Part shown: piece by piece, positions 45,491 through 55,283 of the stretch
Numbering within the stretch: the first letter of the stretch is position 1
How the letters are laid out: the number at the start of each line of letters is the position of its first letter
NCBI RefSeq assembly: GCF_007556775.1
Contig: NZ_CP041742.1
Location: 1,688,001-1,752,000 of the forward strand
DNA length: 64,000 nt
Origin: Lysobacter lycopersici
GTDB lineage: Bacteria > Pseudomonadota > Gammaproteobacteria > Xanthomonadales > Xanthomonadaceae
Direction: 5' to 3'
Translations under genes and position numbers: made by a program
Notes under the pieces: model-generated
Told to the model about the DNA's origin: nothing
Databases searched by the model: none
What the model saw: the letters and a program-made list of their open reading frames with translations, nothing else

Positions 45491-45799
45491 ATGGCGACCA
45501 AGAAGGCGACGACGCCCGGGCTGGACCCGAAGGTGGCGGACAAGCTGCTGGACAAGCTCGGCACCGACAACGACTTCCGTCGGCTGTTCAAGAAGGACCC
45601 GGCCGCGGCGCTGGTGAAGGCGGGGCATTCGAAGGATGCGGCCGCGCTGGTTGGCGGATGCTGCCAAATCGATGGCATCGCGCCGAAGGCACAGATCCAG
45701 AAGTCGCGCGACGAATTGAAGACAATGCTGACGGCTGGTCTGTCGATGACTCCGGTTCGGCTGGACACCGGGACTCCGACAAGCAGATCACGGAAATAG
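45491..45799 (+). CDS. Putative modified peptide precursor (NHLP-like leader, TIGR04509-type)
   Basis: The precursor has 102 residues. The N-terminal two thirds resemble an NHLP/Nif11-style leader: VADKLLDKLGTDNDFRRLF (15-33), KDPAAALVKAGHSKDAAALV (35-54). A GGCC motif with adjacent Cys57-Cys58 follows, then IDGIAPKAQIQKSRDELKTM (60-79), and a Thr/Ser/Arg-rich tail SMTPVRLDTGTPTSRSRK (85-102). The family is, as I recall, a putative modified peptide family of xanthomonads whose members sit with the SagB-related dehydrogenase and a cyclase. Which residues are modified, and whether a leader is cut, cannot be read from sequence. Its transcript ends at a strong terminator at 45824. Confidence 0.82.
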   Translation: MATKKATTPGLDPKVADKLLDKLGTDNDFRRLFKKDPAAALVKAGHSKDAAALVGGCCQIDGIAPKAQIQKSRDELKTMLTAGLSMTPVRLDTGTPTSRSRK

Positions 45800-45823
45800 G
45801 CTTTTTTGCTTCAGGCGAATGTC

Positions 45824-45854
45824 AAAGCCCGCTGGTTCAGGCGGGCTTTTTATT
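45824..45854. terminator. Rho-independent terminator
   Basis: Stem AAAGCCCGC / GCGGGCTTT with an 8-nt loop followed by TTATT. It ends the modified-peptide gene on the plus strand; its 3' part overlaps the last bases of the convergent cyclase gene. Confidence 0.88.
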
Positions 45855-48372
45855 GCTTGGCCGAAAATCGATTCACTTGGTTGCTGTCGATCACATTCAA
45901 CGTCTGCCGGCATTGACCGCAGCCTTGTTCGATGTAGGCAAGCCCTCGTCGCTGCTGGAGCCATTTGGCTTGTACGGCCGCCGAAACACGATTCCCGGCC
46001 AGCAAATAAGCCTGCATCAGTGCCTGATGCGTCTGATACCGCGCTGAACCGTCTGCGAACGGCTTGAGCAACGCAATGGCTTCGTCGCCGCGACCTGCGT
46101 CGATCGACTGCCAGGCGCGCACCACCGCCTTCATTTCGGCGATGTAATCGAGGTCGCGCAAGTGCGGGCGCGAGTCCAAGGCCACCAGCGCTTCTGTAGC
46201 GATCTGGCCGTCGCCGGCGCGCAAGGCGACCAGCGTGGCCGACAAGGCCAAGTCCAGTTCGTCCGGCAGATCGGCCAGGGTGTCGTGTTCCAGCGCCCGC
46301 AACGATTGGCGCGCGGTTCCGGACGCGAGTTTTCCCGCTTCGACCTTCTTGCCGCTCGCCAGCAGCAAGGATGCCTCGGTCACGGCGAAGGCACGCAAGC
46401 GAATCGGATCGCCCTCGATGGTCCCGGCAACCTTCCGTGCGGCCTCGAGGTTGCGGAAGGCGTTGGCCCAATCGCCCTTGTCGGCGGCCACGCTGATGCG
46501 GTCGATCCACGGATAGACATTGTCGACTTGCGCTTTCGCCAAAAGCGTTTCCGCTTCGGCGAACTTGCGTTGCGCAGCGAAGACATCGGCGCGCCGGCGC
46601 AAGCTGTCTGAACCCTTTTCCTGCAATGCGCGCTCGAACATCCCGGCGGCCTGGGTGTAGTTCTCGAGTCCCAGAAGGGCGCGCCCTTGCATGTCGTAGA
46701 ACAGCGCATCCTCATCCTCGGTATCAGTGCCCATGCGCAGGTAAGCGAGGGCATCGGCGTACCGGTTCCGGTACAGCATTTGGATCGCCACGTTCTGCGG
46801 GCCCGGTCCGAAATCCGGATACATCTTCGCCAAGAGCTCCCACTTCGCCAGCGCTTGGTCCGGCGCTTCGAGCTCTGCACTCCAACCATCGAGGTACATG
46901 GCCTCGCGCGGAGGCAGGCGGTCGCGCAGTTGTTGCGCCCGATGCAGTGGCGCCATCGCCTCGGAAGTACGCACCATGGCATTCAGGGTTCGCGCCTGCC
47001 CGATCCATGCCAGCGCGAATTTCGGATCCAGCGTCGTGGCTTGTTGATACAACTGCAGGGCTTCGGAAAAACGGTCCTTGCCGTAGGCATCCTGCCCCAG
47101 TGCATACGCCTTCAACGCATCGAGGTTGGCGGTGCTGACTTGCGGCAAGGGCTTGGAATCCTTCTGCACCGAGGCCAAGGCCTCGCCCAGTTTCTGCCGC
47201 AGTTCCTCGGTGACATCGTCCACCGACGCGAGCGCGGAACTTGCGCCCTTGCCGTCGGCGTAGGCCGCGTACACCGTTGTCTGCGTGTGTGGGTCGATCA
47301 CCTCGGCGCTCACGCGCAGGTGGCCGCCCACTTCCGCCACCGTCGGCAGGATCACCGCGCGCGCACCATCGCGCAGCGCGATTTCCGACGCGATGGCGCG
47401 ATCGAGCGTGGTGTTGGCCGGGCGCTGCATGCGCCCGAGCGTGTCGCGTGCCTTGAGGTCGCTGAGCACGTTGACGTAGCGCGACTGCTCCAGGCTGATG
47501 CGGAACGCCTGTTCCAGCGCATCGTCCAGGCGCGCGTCGCCGGTGACGTTGCGCAGGTCGCCGACCACCACCCAGTCGCGTTCGGCGAAGGCGATGGCCG
47601 GTTGCGGGCGCGTCGCGAACCACACGCCGGTCGCGATGCCCGCGAGCACCGCGGCTTCCGCGACCAGCGCGGCCGGGCGCCGCCACAACGGGATGTCGCG
47701 CCAAGCCTTGGGTCCGTTGCGCGGTACGCGCAGCGGCGCGACGCCGGCTTCGCCGACTTCGAAGATTTCCTGCGCGCCGGGCACGCCCTTGAAGCGCCAG
47801 CGTCCCCACGATTTCCACAACAACTGCTCGCCGCGCGGACCGAGTTCGCGCGCGGCGCGATGCGCCAGCGGTTCGGCGACGGCGGAAACGAGGATCTGCC
47901 CGGGCCGCGCCAGCGCCATCAGGCGCGCGGCCATCGGCTTGGCCAGGCCTTCGACTTCCAGCGGCTTGGCGCCGAGGTTCACCGCCTCGCTGCTGTTCTG
48001 CCAGGTCAGCACTTCGCCCACGTGCAGCCCGGCGCGCGACTGCAGCGTGGCGTTCTGTTCCTTGCCGAGTTCGCGCAGGCCGCGGGTGTAGTCGAGCGCG
48101 AAGCCCAACCCGTCGATGGCGCGTTCGAACAGCAGCAGCAGGCCGTCGGAACGATCGATCAGGCGCGCGCGCCAGCGCTGCTGCAACTCCAGCACCAGGC
48201 GGTCGTGGGCCTGGAACAGTTCCGCGCTGCGCGTGTCGCCCAGCTTTTCCACCAGTTCGGTGGAATTGCACAGGTCGGTGAGCAGCAGCGTGCGCAGGCG
48301 CGGCGCGACATCCGCGCGGCTTTCGACGACCGTATCGATGATGGCGGCACTGGATGTGTTTGTTGCGGCCAC
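45850..48372 (-). CDS. Class III nucleotide cyclase-TPR protein of the peptide modification system (TIGR04510-type)
   Basis: The protein has 840 residues from a GTG at 48372, only 9 bp after the GGDEF gene. The cytoplasmic class III adenylyl/guanylyl cyclase domain (about 25-205) has metal Asp33 in LLTDLCNSTELV and a second Asp76 in DRSDGLLLLF, 43 residues on, as expected, plus GLHVGEV and ARPGQILVS. One transmembrane helix (about 234-252) follows, then a large periplasmic part with a TolB-like segment (VVVGDLRNVTGD) and many TPRs (about 400-830). I recall this architecture as the peptide modification system cyclase family. It likely links signal sensing to control of the adjacent precursor. 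Confidence 0.85.
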   Translation of the reverse strand: MAATNTSSAAIIDTVVESRADVAPRLRTLLLTDLCNSTELVEKLGDTRSAELFQAHDRLVLELQQRWRARLIDRSDGLLLLFERAIDGLGFALDYTRGLRELGKEQNATLQSRAGLHVGEVLTWQNSSEAVNLGAKPLEVEGLAKPMAARLMALARPGQILVSAVAEPLAHRAARELGPRGEQLLWKSWGRWRFKGVPGAQEIFEVGEAGVAPLRVPRNGPKAWRDIPLWRRPAALVAEAAVLAGIATGVWFATRPQPAIAFAERDWVVVGDLRNVTGDARLDDALEQAFRISLEQSRYVNVLSDLKARDTLGRMQRPANTTLDRAIASEIALRDGARAVILPTVAEVGGHLRVSAEVIDPHTQTTVYAAYADGKGASSALASVDDVTEELRQKLGEALASVQKDSKPLPQVSTANLDALKAYALGQDAYGKDRFSEALQLYQQATTLDPKFALAWIGQARTLNAMVRTSEAMAPLHRAQQLRDRLPPREAMYLDGWSAELEAPDQALAKWELLAKMYPDFGPGPQNVAIQMLYRNRYADALAYLRMGTDTEDEDALFYDMQGRALLGLENYTQAAGMFERALQEKGSDSLRRRADVFAAQRKFAEAETLLAKAQVDNVYPWIDRISVAADKGDWANAFRNLEAARKVAGTIEGDPIRLRAFAVTEASLLLASGKKVEAGKLASGTARQSLRALEHDTLADLPDELDLALSATLVALRAGDGQIATEALVALDSRPHLRDLDYIAEMKAVVRAWQSIDAGRGDEAIALLKPFADGSARYQTHQALMQAYLLAGNRVSAAVQAKWLQQRRGLAYIEQGCGQCRQTLNVIDSNQVNRFSAKQ

Positions 48373-48381
48373 GGCCAGCGC

Positions 48382-49413
48382 TCAGGATTCCCAGGCGACG
48401 TGCCAGGCGATGGTATCGCCGCCGCTGCGCTTGGCCCGGTACAACGCGGCATCGGCGTTCGCGTACCAGTCGCTCCAGGCGGAATCGGGGTCGACCCAGC
48501 AACCGCCGATGCTCAGCGTGCAGATCGCCGGCGGCTCGGATTGCATCGCGGCCAGGCTGTGCGCGGTGCCGACGATGAACCCGGCGATGCGCTGCAGGTC
48601 GGCCTGGTCGCGGGCGCGCACCAGCAACGCGAACTCGTCGCCGCCGAAGCGGCAGGCGGTGTCGCTGGCGGTGGCCACCGAGGTGAGGATGTTGGCCACA
48701 TTCTGCAGCACGCGGTCGCCGGCCTGGTGGCCGTGGACGTCGTTGACGCGCTTGAACGCATCGCAATCGACCAGCAGCAGCGCGTGGCCGCCGAGCTGCT
48801 GCTCGCGGACCAGGCGCTCGACGTGCTCCTGGCAGGCGCGGCGGTTGCCGAGCCCGGTGAGGTCGTCGCGGCGGACCAGCTCCTCGCTGCGGGTCAGGGC
48901 CTGGGTCGCGGCGCGCAGGCGATCGAGCGCATCCTGCAATTCGTGGTTGTGTCGGCGCAGGCGGTGCGTGAGCACCTGCTCGTTGCGCACGATGCGGGTG
49001 ATGGCGCGATGCAGGAACTGCGCGACCAGTCGCGGGTCGCGGTCGAGCAAGGTCTCGAGTTCGCCGTCGCCGAGCTCGACCAGTTCGGTGGCCGCCAGCA
49101 CGCGCGCGCCGGCGCTGCGCACGTGGTCGCCGACCAGCAGGCCGAGTTCGCCGAAGAATTCGCCGGGGCCGAGGGTCTTGCGCGCGAGGTCGCCGCCGAA
49201 GTCGAGTTCGACCCGCCCGTCGAGGATCACGAACATGGTGCGGCCGTTGTCGCCGCGAGAGAACAGGCGTTCGCCGGCATCGAAGTCGCGGCGGCGCCCG
49301 ACCACGTCGAACAGCGCGAGTTCGGACGGGCTCAGCGCCGCGTCCATGACCACGCCGTCCTGCCTGCGCAGGACCGGATCCGTCGCGACCGCATTGCCCC
49401 GGCCCTCGTCCAT
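48382..49413 (-). CDS. Cyclic-nucleotide-binding GGDEF diguanylate cyclase
   Basis: The protein has 343 residues from ATG 49413; ATG 49446 is an alternative. An N-terminal cNMP-binding domain (about 28-140) has the phosphate-binding cassette GEFFGELGLL (84-93) and Arg99/Arg104. A GGDEF domain (about 180-335) has the intact motif RFGGDEFALLV (GGDEF 257-261). The I-site Arg is absent (TASD in place of RxxD), so product inhibition is not expected. It lies directly upstream of the nucleotide cyclase gene in one operon, so the cyclase product (cAMP or cGMP) may control c-di-GMP synthesis here. Confidence 0.9.
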   Translation of the reverse strand: MDEGRGNAVATDPVLRRQDGVVMDAALSPSELALFDVVGRRRDFDAGERLFSRGDNGRTMFVILDGRVELDFGGDLARKTLGPGEFFGELGLLVGDHVRSAGARVLAATELVELGDGELETLLDRDPRLVAQFLHRAITRIVRNEQVLTHRLRRHNHELQDALDRLRAATQALTRSEELVRRDDLTGLGNRRACQEHVERLVREQQLGGHALLLVDCDAFKRVNDVHGHQAGDRVLQNVANILTSVATASDTACRFGGDEFALLVRARDQADLQRIAGFIVGTAHSLAAMQSEPPAICTLSIGGCWVDPDSAWSDWYANADAALYRAKRSGGDTIAWHVAWES

Positions 49414-49488
49414 TGCGTCCCGCTCCCCCCACTGAGCGGCGAGCATACCACCGGCCTGAACCCGGGCCGGCGGCAGGCGGTCCCGGGG

Positions 49489-50787
49489 TCAGGCCGCGGC
49501 GCGTTCGCCGTGGAACTGCTCTTCCTCGGTGCTTCCCTTGAGCGCCACCGTCGACGACGCGCCGCCCTGGATGGTCTGGGTCACGGCGTCGAAGTAACCG
49601 GTGCCGACCTCGCGCTGGTGCCTGACCGCGGTGAAGCCGCGCTCGGCCGCGGCGAACTCCGATTCCTGCAATTCGACGAAGGCGCTCATCTGCCCGCGTG
49701 CGTAACCGTGGGCGAGGTGGAACATCGAGTAGTTCAGCGCGTGGAAGCCGGCGAGGGTGATGAACTGGAACCTGTAGCCCATCGCGGCGAGTTCCTTCTG
49801 GAATTTCGCGATGGTCGCGTCGTCGAGGTGCTTCTTCCAGTTGAACGACGGTGAGCAGTTGTAGGCCAGCAACTTGCCCGGATACTTCGCGTGGATCGCC
49901 TCGGCGAAGGCGCGCGCAAAGGCGAGGTCCGGCTTGCCGGTTTCGCACCACACCAGGTCGGCGTAAGGCGCGTAGGCCAGGCCGCGACTGATTGCCTGGC
50001 CGAGCCCTTTCTTCGTTTTGTAGAAGCCTTCGAGCGTGCGTTCGCCAGTGCAGAACGGACGGTCGTTGTCGTCGATGTCGGAAGTGAGCAGGTCCGCGGC
50101 CTCGGCATCGGTGCGCGCGACGATCAGCGTCGGCACGCCCATCACGTCGGCGGCCAGGCGCGCGGCATTGAGCTTCTCCACCGCCTCGCGCGTGGGCACC
50201 AGCACCTTGCCGCCCATGTGCCCGCACTTCTTCACGCTGGCGAGCTGGTCCTCGAAGTGCACGCCCGCGGCGCCGGCCTCGATCATGGCCTTCATCAATT
50301 CGAACGCGTTGAGCACGCCGCCGAAGCCGGCTTCCGCGTCGGCCACGATCGGCTGCAGGAAATCGATGGAATCGTCGCCTTCCGCATGATGGAGTTGATC
50401 CGCGCGCAGCAGGGTGTTGTTGATGCGCTTCACCACCTGCGGCACCGAGTTGGCGGGATACAGCGACTGGTCGGGATACATCTCCCCGGCGAGGTTGGCG
50501 TCGGCCGCGACCTGCCAGCCGCTGAGGTAGATCGCCTTCAACCCGGCCTTGACCTGCTGCATCGCCTGGTTGCCGGTGAGCGCACCGAGCGCGTTGACGA
50601 AGTCCTCGTGCTGCAGCGACTTCCACAACTTCTCCGCACCGAGTTTCGCGAGCGAATGCTCGATGGCGACAGTGCCGCGCAGGCGCACCACGTCCCCGGC
50701 GGTGTAGTTGCGGGCGACGCCCGCCCAGCGCGGGTTGTTGGTCCAGTCGAGGCGGAGTTGTTCGGCGGTGGGGAGCGTGGGCTTCAT
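49489..50787 (-). CDS. aceA: Isocitrate lyase
   Basis: Glyoxylate-shunt enzyme cleaving isocitrate to glyoxylate and succinate; 432 residues. The signature KKCGHMGGK has catalytic Cys188 in KKCGHM (186-191). Further blocks are [44 protein letters not shown] and [13 protein letters not shown]. It follows aceB, with a REP hairpin in the 106-bp gap. Length and start are typical. Confidence 0.96.
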   Translation of the reverse strand: MKPTLPTAEQLRLDWTNNPRWAGVARNYTAGDVVRLRGTVAIEHSLAKLGAEKLWKSLQHEDFVNALGALTGNQAMQQVKAGLKAIYLSGWQVAADANLAGEMYPDQSLYPANSVPQVVKRINNTLLRADQLHHAEGDDSIDFLQPIVADAEAGFGGVLNAFELMKAMIEAGAAGVHFEDQLASVKKCGHMGGKVLVPTREAVEKLNAARLAADVMGVPTLIVARTDAEAADLLTSDIDDNDRPFCTGERTLEGFYKTKKGLGQAISRGLAYAPYADLVWCETGKPDLAFARAFAEAIHAKYPGKLLAYNCSPSFNWKKHLDDATIAKFQKELAAMGYRFQFITLAGFHALNYSMFHLAHGYARGQMSAFVELQESEFAAAERGFTAVRHQREVGTGYFDAVTQTIQGGASSTVALKGSTEEEQFHGERAAA

Positions 50788-50812
50788 GGCGTGTCCTTAT
50801 GTCGTATGGATT

Positions 50813-50880
50813 TGTAGGAGCGCCCGTTCGGGCGCGACGACGAATCGCTGGAGTAGTCGCGCCCTGAAAGGCGCTCCTAC
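50813..50880. repeat. REP hairpin (TGTAGGAGCGC family) between aceB and aceA
   Basis: Left arm from 50813 (TGTAGGAGCGCCCGTTCGGG) and right arm 50854-50880 (GCGCCCTGAAAGGCGCTCCTAC) are inverted with a few mismatches. It may set the ratio of aceB to aceA mRNA or act as an internal processing site. Confidence 0.82.
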
Positions 50881-50893
50881 GGGGAAACCCGGA

Positions 50894-52525
<1,632 letters not shown>

Positions 52526-52577
52526 CGACGACTCCGTTGGCGAACCCGGAACCAGACCATGCGGTAGCGTGTTGTAT

Positions 52578-52598
52578 TTGACAAAACAGATTTATCAA
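52578..52598. promoter_or_regulatory. Candidate LysR operator in the aceB/lysR divergent region
   Basis: 21-bp near-palindrome, TTGACAAA-N5-TTTATCAA (one mismatch), in the only AT-rich stretch here (52570-52630). LysR-type regulators usually bind such T-N11-A dyads between themselves and the target. Confidence 0.55.
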
Positions 52599-52635
52599 TT
52601 TTTATTATTAGTCGAATAAATATCAAAGCCGAAAC

Positions 52636-53604
52636 ATGGCCGAATCCAAGCCCAGCGCCCCACGATTCGCCTACAAGGGCTCGCGCCTCAAGCCCTTGCG
52701 CGCGTTCTGCCAGGTGGCGCGGCTGGGCTCGGTGTCGCGCGCGGCCGAGGCGCTGTACCTCAGCCAGCCGGCGGTGACCTTGCAACTGCAGGCACTGGAG
52801 CGGGAATTGGGCGTGCGCCTGTTCGAACGCAGCGGCCGGCGGCTGGCGCCGACCCGGGAAGGGCAATTGCTGTACGACATGGCGCGGCCGCTGGTCGAAG
52901 GCCTGGACGGGCTGGCGACGAACTTCCGCGAGCAGGTGCGCGGGCTGGATGCCGGCGAACTGAACGTCGCCGCGGGCAGTTCGACCATCCTGTATCTGCT
53001 GCCGGGCATCGTCGAAGCCTTCCGCGAGCGCCATCCGGACGTGCGCCTGACCTTGCACAACGTCACCGGTGCCGGCGGGCTCGACCTGCTGCGCAGCGAT
53101 GCGGTCGACCTGGCGGTGGGCTCGATGCTCGATGTCCCCGCCGATCTCGGCTACACGCCCGTGTACCGCTTCGAGCCGATGCTGATCACCCCGCCCGACC
53201 ATCCGCTGGCGCAGAAACGCGAGCTCGAACTCGCCGACCTCTCGCCGTACGGCCTGATCCTGCCGCCGAAACGCCTGACGACCTATCGCCTCGTCGACCT
53301 CGTGTTCCAGCAGAACCGGGTGCCGTACACGGTCGCGCTGGAAGTCGGCGGCTGGGAAGTGATCAAGCAATACGTGGCGATGGGCCTGGGCATCAGCATC
53401 GTCACCGCGATCTGCCTCACCGACGCCGACCGCCAGCGCCTGGCCGCGCGTTCGCTGGCGCGCTGGTTCCCGCCGCGCAGCTACGGCGTGGTGATGCGGA
53501 AAGGGAAATTCCTCAGCGCGCAGGCGCGCGCCTTCGTCGAATTGATCCAGCCCGAGAGGTCGGCACCGCGCGACGCCTACGCCAGCGGCCCGTCGGAACG
53601 CTGA
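52636..53604 (+). CDS. LysR family transcriptional regulator, probable glyoxylate-shunt regulator
   Basis: The protein has 322 residues. The winged HTH (about 20-80) reads LRAFCQVARLGSVSRAAEAL and LSQPAVTLQLQALERELGVR. The effector domain (about 105-310) starts with GELNVAAGSSTILYLLPGIV and has a CysB/Cbl-like flavour (ILPPKRLTTYRLVDLVF). It is divergent from aceB-aceA with a palindromic, AT-rich spacer. Such divergent LysR genes usually control the neighbour operon, so control of the glyoxylate shunt is likely but not proven. Confidence 0.9.
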   Translation: MAESKPSAPRFAYKGSRLKPLRAFCQVARLGSVSRAAEALYLSQPAVTLQLQALERELGVRLFERSGRRLAPTREGQLLYDMARPLVEGLDGLATNFREQVRGLDAGELNVAAGSSTILYLLPGIVEAFRERHPDVRLTLHNVTGAGGLDLLRSDAVDLAVGSMLDVPADLGYTPVYRFEPMLITPPDHPLAQKRELELADLSPYGLILPPKRLTTYRLVDLVFQQNRVPYTVALEVGGWEVIKQYVAMGLGISIVTAICLTDADRQRLAARSLARWFPPRSYGVVMRKGKFLSAQARAFVELIQPERSAPRDAYASGPSER

Positions 53605-53617
53605 GCGGCGCGATGCT

Positions 53618-54244
53618 TCAGTCCGCCGGCTGTACCACGTCGTGGTTACGGCCGCGGTAGGGCTTGTACCAGCGCTGGATGCTGGCGATGTCGGCGTGCA
53701 TGTCGGTGCCCGGCGCAAACGGTGGGCCGATGCCGATCACCTTGTTGGCGTAGTCGAAATAGGCCGGGACCACCGGCACCCCGGCCCGGCTCGCGATGTG
53801 CCAGAACCCGGGCTTCCAGCGATCGACCCACTTGCGCGTGCCTTCCGGGGCGATCGCGTACCACATGCGCTCCGCGTTGCGGATCGCTTCGGCCGCCTGG
53901 TCCACCACGCCGTGCGGTGCGCTGCGATCCACCGGGATCACGCCCTGCCAGCGCAGCAGCGAGCCCAGCACCGGGATCCGCAGCAGGCTGTCCTTGCCGA
54001 GGATGGACAGCTTCACGCCCATGCCGAGCTTGGCGGCGAAGCCCCATAACCCGTCCCAATTCGAGGAATGCGGCGCCGCGATCAGCACCAGCCTGGGGAT
54101 GTCCGGCAAGGCGCCGACCATGCGCCAGCCGCCGGTGCGCAGGATCGCGCGACCCAGCCACTCGGCGAAGCGGTTGCGCGGCATCCGCGGCGCGTTCGCC
54201 GGCAGCGACAGCACGATGTCGTTTGTCTTCGGCGCTGCGCTCAA
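53618..54244 (-). CDS. 1-acyl-glycerol-3-phosphate acyltransferase-like protein
   Basis: The protein has 208 residues from a TTG start whose TTGA overlaps the arfB stop; ATG 54184 (MPRNRFAEWL) is an alternative. The acyltransferase HX4D box is HSSNWD (59-64), and IAPEGTRKW supplies the PEGTR box. The family acylates lysophosphatidic acid or related glycerolipids; this short form without a transmembrane helix is common in Xanthomonadaceae. Substrate unknown. Confidence 0.82.
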   Translation of the reverse strand: MSAAPKTNDIVLSLPANAPRMPRNRFAEWLGRAILRTGGWRMVGALPDIPRLVLIAAPHSSNWDGLWGFAAKLGMGVKLSILGKDSLLRIPVLGSLLRWQGVIPVDRSAPHGVVDQAAEAIRNAERMWYAIAPEGTRKWVDRWKPGFWHIASRAGVPVVPAYFDYANKVIGIGPPFAPGTDMHADIASIQRWYKPYRGRNHDVVQPAD

Positions 54245-54657
54245 TCCCAGTCCCGCCCCGTGCGTCCGCGCTTGATCGTCGCACGTCCGCGTTTCTCGCC
54301 CAAGCGCCGCTCCTTCGAGGCACGGGTCGGGCGGGTCGCGACCCGCGGCCTGGGCGCGTGCAGGCCGGTTTCGATGAAATGCGCCAGCCGTTCGCGCGCG
54401 TCCTCGCGGTTGCGCTCCTGGGTGCGGAAGCGCTGCGCGGCGATCACCAGCACGCCATCCGCGGTCACCCGCCGATCGCGCTTCGCCAGCAGGCGTTCGC
54501 GCACCGGTTCAGGCAACGACGGCGAACTGGCGATGTCGAAGCGCAATTCCACCGCGGTCGCGACCTTGTTGACGTTCTGCCCGCCCGGCCCGGACGCACG
54601 CACGAAGCGTTCGACCAGTTCCTCGTCGGGGATGGCGATGCGTTCGACCTGCAGCAT
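54241..54657 (-). CDS. arfB: Alternative ribosome-rescue factor B (YaeJ)
   Basis: Peptidyl-tRNA hydrolase acting on stalled ribosomes; 138 residues. The GGQ motif is at 25-27 in SGPGGQNVNKVAT. The C-terminal tail is strongly basic (PRPRVATRPTRASKERRLG), which enters the empty mRNA channel. It overlaps the acyltransferase gene by 4 bp (TTGA) and diverges from the DUF2059 gene. Confidence 0.95.
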   Translation of the reverse strand: MLQVERIAIPDEELVERFVRASGPGGQNVNKVATAVELRFDIASSPSLPEPVRERLLAKRDRRVTADGVLVIAAQRFRTQERNREDARERLAHFIETGLHAPRPRVATRPTRASKERRLGEKRGRATIKRGRTGRDWD

Positions 54658-54734
54658 GCGGCGAATTCTAACGGCCTGCGGTTGCCGCCCCGCGCGCGGA
54701 TTGCGAGGATGCGCCGTCCATCCGGGAGCCTGCC

Positions 54735-55277
54735 ATGCGCCGTTTCGTCCTTGCCCTCGTCCTCGCCATGCCCCTTGCGCCCGTTTTCGCGCAGGCCGCC
54801 GATACCGCGTCGACGGCCGTACCCGCGCCTGCGCCGGCCTCCGATGCCGACATCGACCGCCTGCTCAAGGCGATGGACATGCAATCGATGATGGACGACA
54901 TGCTGAAGCAGACGACGACCGCGCAGCAGGTGATGGTGGAGGAAGCCTTCGGCAAGGATGCTTCCGACGCGGATCGCGAACGCATGCACGACATCCTCGA
55001 AAAGACCAATGCAATCACGCTCAGGCACATGTCGTGGACGGCGCTGGAACCGGTGATGCGCAAGGTCTACACGCAGGTGTTCAGCAAGCGGGAAGTCGAG
55101 GCGATGATCGCGTTCTATTCGACGCCGGAGGGCGCCTCGATGCTGAAGAAGATGCCGCAGGCGATGACCCTGAGCATGCAGGAGATCCAGCCGATCGTCC
55201 GCGACACGATGGCCGAGGTCAAGGCGATGATCGACGCGGAAACCTCGGCGCCGAAATCGAAAAGGCCACGGCCGTAA
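54735..55277 (+). CDS. DUF2059 family secreted protein
   Basis: The protein has 180 residues with a signal peptide (1-20, FAQA). The body is helical: SDADIDRLLKAMDMQSMMDD, then LEPVMRKVYTQVFSKREVEA and MIAFYSTPEGASMLKKMPQA, the DUF2059 hallmark. The family is periplasmic and of unknown function, widespread in xanthomonads and pseudomonads. A Lys/Arg/Pro-rich tail ends the protein. It converges on truC. Confidence 0.87.
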   Translation: MRRFVLALVLAMPLAPVFAQAADTASTAVPAPAPASDADIDRLLKAMDMQSMMDDMLKQTTTAQQVMVEEAFGKDASDADRERMHDILEKTNAITLRHMSWTALEPVMRKVYTQVFSKREVEAMIAFYSTPEGASMLKKMPQAMTLSMQEIQPIVRDTMAEVKAMIDAETSAPKSKRPRP

Positions 55278-55283
55278 CGTCCC

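Noticed and set aside
46687-49854. Open frame of 1055 codons on the plus strand across the peptide-modification locus
   Set aside because: It is an antisense shadow of the cyclase, GGDEF and aceA genes; composition is Arg/Gln/His-rich with no domain.
46724-50626. Open frame of 1300 codons on the minus strand
   Set aside because: It overlaps three real genes in another frame and reads as low-complexity Arg/Ala sequence.
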